NCBI GenBank assembly: GCA_017607445.1
Contig: JAEVHH010000002.1
Span: 7,346,001 to 7,410,000, forward strand
Reading direction: 5' to 3'
DNA length: 64,000 nt
Source: Histoplasma ohiense
Lineage: Eukaryota; Ascomycota; Eurotiomycetes; Onygenales; Ajellomycetaceae
Shown: positions 1 to 10,244 of the stretch, one piece after another
Position numbering within the stretch: the first letter of the stretch is position 1
Layout of the letters: each line of letters begins with the position of its first letter
Notes under the pieces: generated by a model
Seen by the model: only the letters and a program-made list of their open reading frames with translations
Databases searched by the model: none
Told to the model about the DNA's origin: nothing
Translations under genes and position numbers: made by a program

Positions 1-36
1 CGATGTTCAGAGTAGAGAAAATTGTGCTGAACATAC

Positions 37-394
37 CTCCTGTAACAAGTATAACTTTGCCGCTTAAATTCCCGATATCACTCTCCGGCGTAAAGACCCT
101 TCTACCCAACAGTTTTGAACTAATCTGGCTCACTGTCGATATGACATACATCAGATTCTCTACTGGGTAATGCAATCCGCCGGTTATGAATCGTGCTGTG
201 GATACAATCTCTTGCCACACACTGGGAGTATCCTTATCTGCACGAGCCGGTGCGCGAGCCACCGAAGGAGATAAATTCGTAGAAGTTCTTTGACACTCTG
301 TTACTTCATTGTTATCGTCGATGCCATCGGTTTCTTTACTTCTGCTCCTAGATGCAAGGAGAGAAGGTGTGGAAGCGCCATTCTGCTGAACCAT
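37..394 (-). CDS. Short-chain dehydrogenase/reductase, 5' exon only (runs off the left edge)
   Basis: The minus strand is open from an ATG at 394 to a GTATGT donor at 36-31. The exon ends in GKVILVTGG, the first beta strand and start of the TGxxxGxG dinucleotide loop of a classical NAD(P)-binding SDR. The rest of the Rossmann fold and the catalytic Tyr/Lys lie beyond the window. About 110 residues precede the fold. They start MVQQNGASTPSLL, are Ser/Thr/Arg-rich and become more ordered near the fold (FITGGLHYP...). This N-terminal extension is longer than in most SDRs. A start farther upstream in another exon is possible. The substrate cannot be inferred. The gene runs in the same direction as the metalloreductase upstream of it, with about 800 bp between them. 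Confidence 0.72.
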
Positions 395-1206
395 TCCGTT
401 TCTTCGATATTATGTTCCACTGTCGTCAACCCTCGAAGGGGCTCAGACCTGTTGCTGCAAATATCCACACACAAAATTCAGATGATGGAAACAATATTCT
501 TGATCTTCTTGATGGCTCTGTGCTTCAATATTTTCAGTTTGACTTGGAGTTTTAGCTTCCGTATCCTTTGCTTGGGATATAATCCGGTCCTATTTACGCC
601 GAAGGCAGCAAATATGCTCTTGTTTCCTCTTTTCTTTTCTTTCGCGAAACCGGGAGATAGAAAGGGAGATTGCCCATGTATATGTGCAATTGATGTACTG
701 TACATACGAAGAACGAAGACCCGGAGGCGGATGAAAGAAACAAAGATTAAACAATGGACGGAGAGGAGCTTTGGGACATTTCTCGGGTACTCGAAGAGAC
801 TGGGAAAGGCAAGTTGAGCAAGCAAGATGTTTTTGTCCAGGTAATCGTTAACGAATGGAGGATGGAAGCCGTCGATATCGATTTTTCCATCCTGCCTTCG
901 GTGTGCTCTGGGAATCCCTGCTCCATATTGGTGTGTGGCTGATAGACGTGGCCTGCACGGGCCACCCAACCTCGGCTGTTTCCAGCATTGCCGAAAGTCA
1001 CGTTTTTATCTGGTGGCTTTAGGTAGTCTAAAGATGGATATTGGTGTCTATGAGGACAAAAAGAAGAAAGAGAGCCAAAATCGTATTTACATTAGCAGAA
1101 AATATCCGGAACTACTGTGTACCCATCAAATCCCGAGGAACAAAATGCCAGCGCCATCCCAAGGTTCAACACAAAATTTATAAATCCAAAAAGGAAAACG
1201 GAAGAA
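395..1206. other. Intergenic: metalloreductase 3' end to SDR start
   Basis: No convincing gene. The overlapping ORFs here on both strands lack recognisable domains. The stretch should hold the metalloreductase 3' UTR and the SDR promoter and leader. A perfect 11-bp palindromic motif TGTACTGTACA sits at 694-704. Confidence 0.5.
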
Positions 1207-3462
1207 CTAGAACTCAAAACTTTCTACGTGTAAATATATCCCCTGAGCGCCTGTGCCCTTGTGGACCGCTCTCTCATCGCTTAGCGACACGACACTCCTG
1301 CGGACATCAGCATTAAGCCCGCGTGGACCGCAAACGACGACAGCGCTCTCGCCTTCTGCCAACTCGAGAACTTTGCGGATTATGCCCCGCGAGTCTGGTC
1401 GACCAGAAAGGATTCGGATACGTGGGTCTACATCTGATTTGGGTCGTTGCGTGGTGATGGAGGTGGTGGTTGGAGGTTCATTTGAGAGAGCTGGGACTGA
1501 TGTAGGGGTTGGCTTTTCTTGGATACTTGGTTCCTCGGATGCTGTTAAAGGAGTTGGAGGTGAAGATGGGCCTGAGCAGTTACAGGGAGTGAGGGAGGAA
1601 TTTTCGTCAGTGACCTTGCGTGTGCAACAACATCCGCCATCTGGCTGGCAGGTGGTCGGTCTTTTTGGTGGACTAGATTCCTCAGCTGTCGAGGTGGAGT
1701 TGATGGAAAGGGTCTCAATGGTTTTCTCTTCGATTTCTTCTTTGGCCCCTTCATTTACCTGAGGAGTGCGGTTGGTAAGTTCCTGTTGCGCTGGCTGTAG
1801 CAGCTGCGGTTGGGATGTTGCCGTTGAAGACATCTCCTCATCGCACGTAACATAGACGCTGAACTCAAGCTCTCCTTTGAAAGCTGCATTACTCTGGCGG
1901 CATGCATCTATATCCTGTAGCGCAGACTCCAATTGCTCGGAGAACCAGCTGAGCAGTGATCGGGATCTAATTACCCAGATAAAGCGGATCCGGTTCGTAA
2001 CTGCGCGGTTGGGAGATGGGAAAAACGCTCCCCGCTGTGGTATGTTCCCGAACCATTCCCTTTTCCAGCCCTCTAAAACGTCACGCATCAGAGGCATCGT
2101 GAACGTGGCTCCTATTCCCCCGGCAAAGAGCACGAGGCTGTCGAACTGTCGCAGCGGCCGTATCGTTCCGTACGGGCCTTCAACTCCCACCAGCTTAGCA
2201 TTCTGGAGGATAGCCCCTCCTCCACTCAATAGGTCAAGATCCTTTGAAGCATGCTTGAAAAAGTTCTTGGTGCCCCCATTTTGAGCGCGCACAAGGAATT
2301 CTAGTTTCTCATCCGCGGGGATCGAAGCAATGCTAAAGGGATGGCTTTGGAGTGGAACCAGCCCATGACATGATAGGAACATATGTTGTCCAGGTTTCCA
2401 GGATATCACTGGGTTTGGCACCACAATTCGCGTAACATTTCCAGGCAAGGGTGTGAAAGTGGCCTTGTTAGCCCAAAGGGGCCGCGAGGTTTTTGCACCT
2501 CGAAGCCCATGGAAAATTGATAAGTTAGAATATAATACCACGCTAAGTCTGGCGAGTCGACCAAAGACGACGAGTCCAATAGATATCCACACCCATTCCT
2601 TCACCTCATCCTGCGCATGATACCACACAGCTGCAAGGAAGCCGGCAAAGGTTAGGAGATGCACCAATACAAAGATCTCGTAACTGAGTTTCCGCACGGG
2701 TGCCACGGAGACCAAGACTATGAAGGTCAAGATACACCATGACGCGAAACCCCGTTGGGTGATTGGATCTGTGGTCAATTTTACTAGAATGTAATCATAT
2801 CTGCCCCATGAGCGGAACCAGAATCCCATATGGATAGTTGCGGTGAGCCACATTGTCCTTGCAACCCACCGATGAAGCCAATTTAGTCTCTCATAGCTCG
2901 ATCCGACGAGGAGGCCGATGATATTGGTTTTGTTGGAGAGCAGGATAACGAGGGGTAGCTGTGAAATAGTGACAAATCCAGTGCGATAGCCCACATTCTC
3001 CCAGCTCCATTGGTCCATCAAGTTTAATTTGTAGGAGCAGAGGACCAGCACGACGATTAGATTAGCGAGCATTAGGATTACCGGCCCCAGAGGGGGCAAA
3101 TGCAGTTTGGTACCGCCTACAATGACGGGGCCAAGGGGGTAATTGGAAAGCTCTCTCGTCATGGCAGTGATGGTGGCATAGCTGGTAAAGAAGAGAGATT
3201 TTGGTTTCGACGGAGTTGGGCCTGAATCAGCCAGTCTGTCAACTCGTCTGTTAGCATTGAAGTTTCCAGTTTTGAGGATGTACGAAATGGACATAACTCA
3301 CCTCTGAGCTGCTATTATCTTGTTCAGGACATTGCCCACAGTAGCTACCGCGATGGTGCTCCCCACCACTGCCCAATACATCTTTTGCATGTAGAAGTAG
3401 CTGGGAGCGTCTCCAGTGCTCGGAGCACCTCCTCCTCCATGGCCGGCGTGGTTCATGTTCAT
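1207..3462 (-). CDS. Flavocytochrome metalloreductase (ferric/cupric-chelate reductase, Fre/Frp1-like)
   Basis: The protein would be about 729 aa from two exons, 3462-3302 and 3235-1207. The 66-nt intron has a GTGAGT donor and a TGCTAAC branch site. The encoded enzyme is a plasma-membrane reductase passing electrons from NADPH through FAD and heme to extracellular Fe(III) or Cu(II). After a Met/His/Gly-rich N-terminus (MNMNHAGHGGGG) come several membrane segments. Candidate heme histidines are near residues 175, 189, 246 and 260. The FAD-binding HPFSIAS motif is near 352-358. The NADPH loop GGIGATFTMPLM follows at about 425, and VVVCGPRG lies near the C-terminus. Between the NADPH motifs is an unusual low-complexity insertion carrying a Cys cluster (GGCCCTRK...CNCSG). 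The gene is head-to-head with a copper transporter across a 1.29-kb shared promoter, which favours a role in copper as well as iron reduction. The family is secure; the substrate is inferred. Confidence 0.93.
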
Positions 3463-4751
3463 TTTATCAGTTGTTTACCCCGAAGCGTGAGTTCTGCGGG
3501 GGAACAGTGTCCGATTTATGAGTATAGAATTAAAGCTTGATTTGATATGTGTATTTATATATCTTCAATTGTTGGGATATGATATCGAGAGACGCTCTCA
3601 TAGCCCAACAATACTTTCTTTATGATTCTCCCATCGCGGACTGCGGGCTAGGACATAGAAACATCCGCCATGGGATAGTAGATATCATGAGAAACGACAG
3701 GCAACCCAGAAGTGTTCCGCTGGGCGCTTGAGAGCGGGGCGGGTGTTGGGATGACAATTGTATCAAATCATGCAACAGCCGCTCTTCCTGTGTCGGCAGC
3801 GACACTGACAGCCGTAATTTTCAACAGTCAGAAATAGAGACAAAATGAGCATAATATTACGCCATGCCCTTGATCTTGCTTGTAATATTACCGGAACAGG
3901 TTCCACTGATCTCTGAAGCGGGTTTTTTGTGTTTTTTTTTTTTTTCCTTAGCGGCAGCACTGAAACCAACATAATCTGCTCAAGCGCGCCTCCGCCGCCT
4001 CGGCTAAACTGGATATAGCCCAAAGCTGGCCTGCTGTTTGTTGACCAAGAAGAGAGGCGACATCTGCAGAAATCGGGTCTGGCGGTCGATTTTGATACCT
4101 CGTGGGCCGCTGCGGGTGGCTTTGACAACAAGGGGACCCTCGTTGACACCAACGAGGCCTAGACTTCGGGCGGGGTGTGGGAAATCTTTTGAAGAAATCT
4201 CGTGGAAGCATTATCTGCAGCCGGCGGAGATCGAACGGCATGACATGGTTGCTGGTTTCCTCCGATATATGCTCAAAATCGCTCCCAAAGCACTCAGTTT
4301 CCTCCCGGGGTCCTAGGATCTCCTCAATCCGCGACGACCACTGGCAGTCTTTGCTTTGCTGCCGTATCTTCTCATCCGCTGTCGTCGTGACCTCTCTACT
4401 TAAGTCCATCAGACTTGCCAGGCTAGATATTTATGTCTCGCGTTCGATCCACTACATTTTTGGTTAATTCTACCACATGTTGAATCGGTAGAGCCTCCTT
4501 GAAAACAGAGCTACTCCTGTTTTCCAGTGTCTCTGCTGCTAAACTGCCGTTCCGAGAGTTATCAGGCGGATAGACAATCTTACTCATTTCATTCGCGAGA
4601 ATCCCTGAATCTCCAAAGAAAGATAAGAGCATAATATACCATTACATTCTCCAACGAAAAAGATATATCTTCGCAAATAGTACCTATCAGCGAATATCTG
4701 GCAAACAATTCCACCTAAAAAAACTTTTTCATATAAGGCCAATCCCAAAAA
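3463..4751. promoter_or_regulatory. Shared divergent promoter of metalloreductase and Ctr copper transporter
   Basis: No gene is evident in these 1.29 kb between the divergent starts. Three TGCTCA cores are present: 3846-3851 (minus strand), 3977-3982 and 4270-4275. TGCTCA is the core of the copper-response element bound by Mac1-type factors under copper starvation (yeast consensus TTTGCTCA). A bidirectional promoter would co-express reductase and importer. Function is inferred from motif and context only. Confidence 0.5.
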
Positions 4752-5446
4752 ATGTCGCCGTCCCCTCATGGTGATGGTGGCCACGGCGGAGCCATGCCAT
4801 CATCCTCCGATCCCGGACTCGCCATGGTGATGGTCTTCCAAAACATCCAAGCAACCCCTCTCTTTAGCAATGCCTGGACCCCGCGGTCCGCCGGTGCCTA
4901 CGCAGGCACTTGCATCTTCCTCCTCCTCCTCGCTGTGCTGTTCCGCGCGCTGATTGCGGTCAAAATCCAACTAGACCGCCGATGGGCCGCCGCGGCATAT
5001 TCTCGTCGATATGTTGTTGTTGCTGGCCAAACCCCGGAAGCAGAACGTATACAAAACGACCCCAACGCGTCCACGGCCAATCTGGTTACGTCTAATGGTG
5101 TCGAGGAGAAAGTGAAGGTTATCAGACGGCCGCTGAACCGTACACCGCCCTTCAGGTTCAGTGTTGATTTACCACGGGCTGCTTTGGTGATGGTTATTGC
5201 TGGTGTAGGATATTTGCTGTAAGTTTTTTTTTTTTTTTTTTTTCATCCTTTTTCCCATTCTTTTCCCATTCCTATTTGTTTTATTGTTGAGTGTAGGTAG
5301 ACTATGGTAGAGCTAAAACTAATGGGGTATTTTATAGCATGTTGGCTGTAATGACGATGAATATTGGCTATTTCATGTCTATTCTTGCTGGTGTATTCGT
5401 TGGTGACCTTGCTGTTGGCCGATTCGGCAGTTCAGAAACCCATTGA
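4752..5446 (+). CDS. Ctr-family high-affinity copper transporter
   Basis: Two exons, 4752-5218 and 5338-5446, give a 191-aa protein. The intron has a GTAAGT donor followed by a run of 20 T. Ctr proteins form trimeric Cu(I) channels in the plasma or vacuolar membrane. The N-terminus is His/Met-rich (HGDGGHGGAM, LAMVMVF). A first membrane span follows (FLLLLAVLFRALIAV), then a charged cytosolic loop. After the splice the protein reads GYLLMLAVMTMNIGYF. The MxxxM pore motif (MLAVM) and the GxxxG packing motif (GVFVG) are both intact, and they exist only after intron removal. The length is typical of short fungal Ctr proteins. It is divergent from the metalloreductase and upstream of a BIM1-like protein, which supports copper uptake. 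Plasma-membrane rather than vacuolar location is inferred. Confidence 0.95.
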
Positions 5447-7359
5447 AATGACAATATGCGCGTTCCCTTCTTTTTTGGGTTACGAATGCTGTATGACATT
5501 ATTCTCGTCTACAAGAGATATACCTAATGATTCCAGCAGTTTTATTCTTCCATTTATCCTGTATATAGTTCTTGCCCTCGCCTGTTTTTTTTTTTTCTCT
5601 TCCACCAGAGGTAGTAGAATTGAATAGATCATGCGGGTTGAATTTTCATGCATGTTAAGAATGTACAGTACATACTTCTGGCTCCCGCTTCCCACCTTTA
5701 GAGTTGAAATATTATTCCTTGGGCGAGGGTGACATAAAACGTTGCCATGAATCAACCCCTGCCTACCCCTTTGGGTGGAACATGTACTATATATGGGATA
5801 ATATCCGGAGTATCCTTATATACAAAAGCGATTTCGTTCCACTTCCCACAATCTAGTCCTCTCGCCATCTCCAACCCGATTAGCTCAACAATCCTACGGG
5901 TAGTATGGATATACGCGTTCAAACGCCAGGCACGAACTCTGGCATTTCAAATGTAGGTTCTTTTCATACCTCTTATGGGTCTTGGTCCCTTACCGAATCG
6001 GTGGGTCATTGTGCATCGAAGCTGAGATTCGTGGGGAGGATTCTTCCTCGTACTACACTTGATCAAAGTGACTCCGCCAGAGCCAGGCTCGAGGGATTAC
6101 GGGCCTTTGAGTTTTATTATGCTCAAGCGTAACATAACCTGGATAACGGAGAGTATTTCTCCAGTTTAAAACAATTTGGTGGGAGAGGGCGGGATAATTC
6201 TCCAGGACTACTTGGGCAGTTATGATTCAGATGTGCGCATCCGTTGATATCACCCGTGGCCGCGAGGGCAAATCGACTACATATCTGCGAAGTATCAACC
6301 TCCTCCTATCGTTCGGCTCTCCTTTGCTCATATTTTGTCAGAGCTCTCCGCGCTACCATGAAGCGTGGAGATGCCCAGTGAGCGGGGCCAGCTAAAATCG
6401 CATTCGAACACCTCTTGTGGGTAGGTGGCTCATCCCATGCTGTGAGAAGAATTGAGCAGATTATCATTGTTTTTGTTCATTATTCCCTTCGTTTTTCCCT
6501 TCTCTGATCCTTTCTTTTTCATTCTTTCCTACATGCAATTTTCTTTTGTTGGCGGCAGGAGTCTGTTTGCGACAGTATACATTTCGAGGTATTTTTTATC
6601 CTTGCAGAAAATTTTGATCTGACACGGAGAAAATTATTAATGTGCTCTAGGGCGAAGACATTTGTCTATTTGCATTGCTTCGAGAATTCAAAATTCACTT
6701 GTTCCGCGCTTGAAGCCCCGCTAGAGCGTGGCATAAACTGCTTATGACCAACGAACATGGTATGCTCAAGGAGGAGAGTGGTGTGCACTTTGAATTACCG
6801 ATACCAATAATAAGAATGGGGTTTCGGCATTAGGCCATCTAAGTGGAGCCTGCGATTGTTTCTCATCACATACCGGGCGATCACTCTGTGCTAGAGAGAT
6901 ATTAATGTGTGGGGTCCTGGTCTTACCATGCGCCATGCCGCAAGTCGCTAGAGAGATGATTGTTTCAGCTTTCTTAAATAACCACGTTGTGCGCTCGTGC
7001 GTGGGTTTCCATACTCCATATTTATTTTTTGAAGTTGTAAATTGCGCATGATAATTCCTTGTTTCCTGTTAATATACCATTTTTGTTGTCGTTCAGTGTG
7101 TCATTAGATAGTTATAATACTGTGCTGACCAACCTGTTTTGTTTTTCCAGCTGCATTCCCTGTAAGTGTTGAGTCTTCCATTTTTGATTTGCGTTGCAAG
7201 TTGAACAATTTCATGGTGTCTTTGGCCTATTGAGGTTTACTTCGTCAATTTCTATTCTGACATTCTCTCACCGATATTCGTTAACTGATACAGATTGAAA
7301 AGGTCCCAATCTCCTAGAGAAGTCGATTGAACCAACGGAAGCTCGCTGAAGTCGCAAAC
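5447..7359. promoter_or_regulatory. BIM1-like gene upstream region with four copper-element cores
   Basis: No coding region is convincing. TGCTCA cores occur at 6120-6125, 6325-6330, 6453-6458 (minus strand) and 6763-6768. The second lies within a perfect TTTGCTCA at 6323-6330, the yeast Mac1 element. By my reading the 2-kb gene-free region at 10972-12930 has none, and the one at 15660-17640 has two. A copy of TGTACAGTACA lies at 5662-5672. The Ctr 3' UTR should occupy the first few hundred bases. Confidence 0.45.
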
Positions 7360-8131
7360 ATGCGCGTCCAAATGCACCTCCTCCCTCTAACATTCCTTCT
7401 GACCCTCGCCTCCGGCCACTTCGACCTTATTGAACCGCGTTCTCGCGGCAGCGACCATGATAAACTCGCAGAATTCCCTTGTGGTGGCCTGCCCCCCTCA
7501 AGCCAACGCACTCAAGTTTCCCTCACTAACCCAGAGCTCAACATCGCGCTGAAAATGGGCCATGATCAAAGCGCCGTCCAAGTCCTTTTGGCCCTGGGCT
7601 CGGACCCAGGCACGAATTTCAACATCACTTTGTTCCCAACGTTCGCACAAATAGGTCTGGGTGACTTCTGTCTGCCCGATGTGAAATTGAGCGAGGAGAA
7701 GCTTGGCACACGGTTGACGGAGGGCATGGAAGCAACGCTGCAAGTTGTGACCAATGGCGATCCCACAGGTGGATTGTATAACGTGAGCTGCTCCTTTCTC
7801 GCATTCATATATATATATATATATATATATTTTCAAGATTGAAGAGCATGGGCTGATGATTTTATTCTACTTGTCTTGCGAACAGTGCGCAGACCTCGTG
7901 TTCACTGCTAGCGCTTCTGACGACTCCCCAGGTGGTTCTTGCAAGAATGGCACAGGTGTTACTGCTAGTCCTTTCCCAACCTCAGTCGGGCGTATCAATG
8001 CCAATGAAACCACAGCTAGTGGAAAGCGCCAAGATGACAAGAAGCCCTTGGGGAGTGCTGCAGCATCATTGCAAACTGCTGCTTGGGGAGTTTTGGGCGT
8101 GGCATTTTTGGCCGCGGGCGCTCTCCTGTAG
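7360..8131 (+). CDS. BIM1/X325-type copper-binding GPI protein (LPMO-like, His-brace)
   Basis: Exons 7360-7782 and 7886-8131 give 222 aa. Residues 1-19 are a signal peptide ending in ASG. Cleavage there exposes His20 as the mature N-terminus (HFDLIEPRSRG), the hallmark of His-brace copper proteins. A second histidine, His68 (KMGHDQ), and the acidic residue before Cys104 (GLGDFC) are candidate copper ligands. Four cysteines (41, 104, and two early in exon 2: CADL, GSCKNG) could form two disulfides. A Ser/Thr/Asn-rich stalk and a hydrophobic C-terminus (VLGVAFLAAGALL) fit GPI anchoring. Known family members do not cleave sugars; Cryptococcus Bim1 helps Ctr1 acquire copper when copper is scarce. 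The neighbouring Ctr and reductase genes support that role here. The intron contains (AT)12. The ATG at 7360 is preferred because it places the signal peptide correctly. Confidence 0.9.
7807..7830. repeat. (AT)12 microsatellite in the BIM1-like intron
   Basis: Twelve perfect AT dinucleotides lie inside the 103-nt intron (7783-7885), so length variation should not affect the protein. Confidence 0.95.
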
Positions 8132-8459
8132 TTTCAGAAACTTGTGCAGCAAATTTTGTTCGTTTATTTGGTCACCGTTTTTTTCTTGTTCGCGGATTGT
8201 TTTTCCTCACGTAGATTATGTTTTGGGTGATAATGGAAACAGTGCTTTTTAATGACTGCGCGGAGGGAGCAACGTTTTTTATCTTAGTTAAGGTTTGGTA
8301 GAAGCAACCAAAGCGGCGAACCAAGGCAGAATATGCGAGAATCGCTGAGACAAAGCCCTGTCCACGGTGCAATTTATCTCAAATTATTCAAGTAAACTTG
8401 CGAGTTGTTGATTCTATCATATCTTTTCACTTTCGTCGCAAGAGCTTCCTGGACCAGTC

Positions 8460-9734
8460 ATGGCTGCAGCAGCACCGCTCGTTGTCCCCGCCCTGACAAG
8501 GCACACTGCTACTGTTATCATGGCCCATGGATTGGGCGATAGGTTCGTCCTCCAATTCTTGCCGTCCTCTAAGGGTTTGGTGACTTGTCTTCAGAAGTTA
8601 GAGGACGTGAGAAAATTTGTGGGGGGAAATGAATAAGAGTGAATTATCTGACTTTCAATTTTGTCCGTTTGTCGATATATAGTGGTGCAGGTTGGTATGG
8701 ATAAATCTCCCACTGGCCATACATGCAATACCGTGCTGCGGCGCCAAATGTATCAACGAATTTCGGTTATTCAACTGACGAACTGAAACTCAATTATTTG
8801 GGAGTGTAAAGGCTCATGCTTGCGCAAAATTGGCGGCGTCGGGGCTTATTCGATGAAGTTGCATTTATTTTCCCGAATGCGCCATCTATTCCTATTACTA
8901 TTGTAAGGAAATTATACCTACTGATGGAAAGGAGGTTCAGAAATAGATTGGCTAGAATCTTTTATGAACAGAAGTTCGCTAATGTGCAGGTGTGATGGTT
9001 GGATATAGAACTTCGGAATGTCGATGCCAGGCTGGTATGATATCGTGAAATTGGGAGCGAATGTTGGTTTTAGTCCACCCCCAAGTCAGGATCCTGCCGC
9101 AGAATTACGATTGCTAAATAAGGACTGGTCACCTTCAAATCACAACATCAATAGGTTCCTATTGAGGAATTCGCCAGACTCCAGGATGAGCGCGGAATCC
9201 TGAAATCACGCGATTATTTCAACACCCTGATCAAAAAAGAAATCGATAAAGGCATAAGCCCTTCGCGTATCGTTCTGGGAGGCTTCTCCCAGGGTGGCGC
9301 CATGTCACTTTTCACCGGTATTACGCAGAGGGAGAAGTTAGGTGGCATCTTTGGTCTCTCCTGTTATTTACCATTAAGTGAGAGGCTATCAGCGTTCATG
9401 CCGGATGGATTTCCGAATAAACAGACTCCCGTTTTCATGGCTCATGGCGATGCCGATCCTACGGTGTTATATGAATGGGGTCAGAGGTCGGCAGATCATA
9501 TAAAGGGACTGGGAATGACGGTAGAGTTTAATAAATATCCGTATGTTTTTGCTCCTTCTCCTGTCACCTTTGTTCTAGCCACAGAATACTGCTTCCTGGA
9601 CTCTCGAAGAGGCTAACTCCAATTGCAGTGGTTTAAGTCATTCAGCAGACCCGACGGAGATTCTAGACTTACAGAAATTCTTAGAGAGGATAATTCCAGC
9701 GGAGGGAGATAAGCAAGACGCTTCCAAATCGTGA
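8460..9734 (+). CDS. Acyl-protein thioesterase 1
   Basis: This alpha/beta hydrolase removes palmitoyl groups from proteins in the cytosol and also has lysophospholipase activity. Six exons are inferred: 8460-8542, 8683-8694, 8812-8902, 9009-9062, 9155-9540 and 9629-9734. They sum to 732 nt, or 243 aa. Catalytic residues are visible: Ser in GGFSQGGAMS, Asp in AHGDADP and His in GLSHSADP. The oxyanion/early motif AHGLGDSGAGW is assembled from exons 1-3, FIFPNAPSIPIT is in exon 3 and MPGWYDI in exon 4. Exon 2 is only 12 nt and supplies the codons for GAG in that motif. The exon 4 donor (GTTGGT at 9063) is the weakest boundary; it was chosen because it keeps frame and expected spacing. Length is close to that of fungal homologues. 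Confidence 0.92.
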
Positions 9735-10244
9735 CTAGATACGCCGACAAGCAGCAGTCAATGGGGTCTCAGGACATCGATATTTGCTTTATTAATCATG
9801 CTGGTCGTGCTGATTGCTTCAAAGCGAATATCACGATCAACGGCTAACAAATAAAAGGTGGATGTAATCATGAATTGGATATGGCAAAAGTAAAGCTGTA
9901 TACACGCATGTGTTCACCGAGTGTTAGATCGGATCTCATTTAAAACCATGGTAGTTATTTATCTGACCTCCTTTCTCTTGAATATCACAAAAACCATTGA
10001 GTTGGCCATTGCTATACGTAGTGCCCCATTTACTGTTTACTTTGTTTATGTTTCGATATCGTTGCTCATGTTTGATATGGGGACACTCAATCATCCGTGG
10101 CAATGACGTAACTGATCCAACAAGCTGTTGAAGTCACTCCAATCCGACTCAACTCAATAGCTTTACAATCACAACAATAAAAACAAGTCATCCACCCTCT
10201 CTTATACTCTCGCTTACAGACCATAGAATAAAAGAGTCCTCAAA
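9735..10244. other. Intergenic, thioesterase to Fmp46-like gene
   Basis: A compact 510-bp spacer between two plus-strand genes. No gene seen; it holds a 3' UTR and a short promoter. Confidence 0.5.

Noticed and set aside
478..969. 163-codon minus-strand ORF upstream of the SDR
   Set aside because: No domain, atypical composition, and it overlaps the SDR leader region; a competing plus-strand ORF over the same bases is equally long.
3763..4409. Overlapping ORFs in the reductase/Ctr promoter
   Set aside because: Domain-free, on both strands at once, and located where a divergent promoter is expected.
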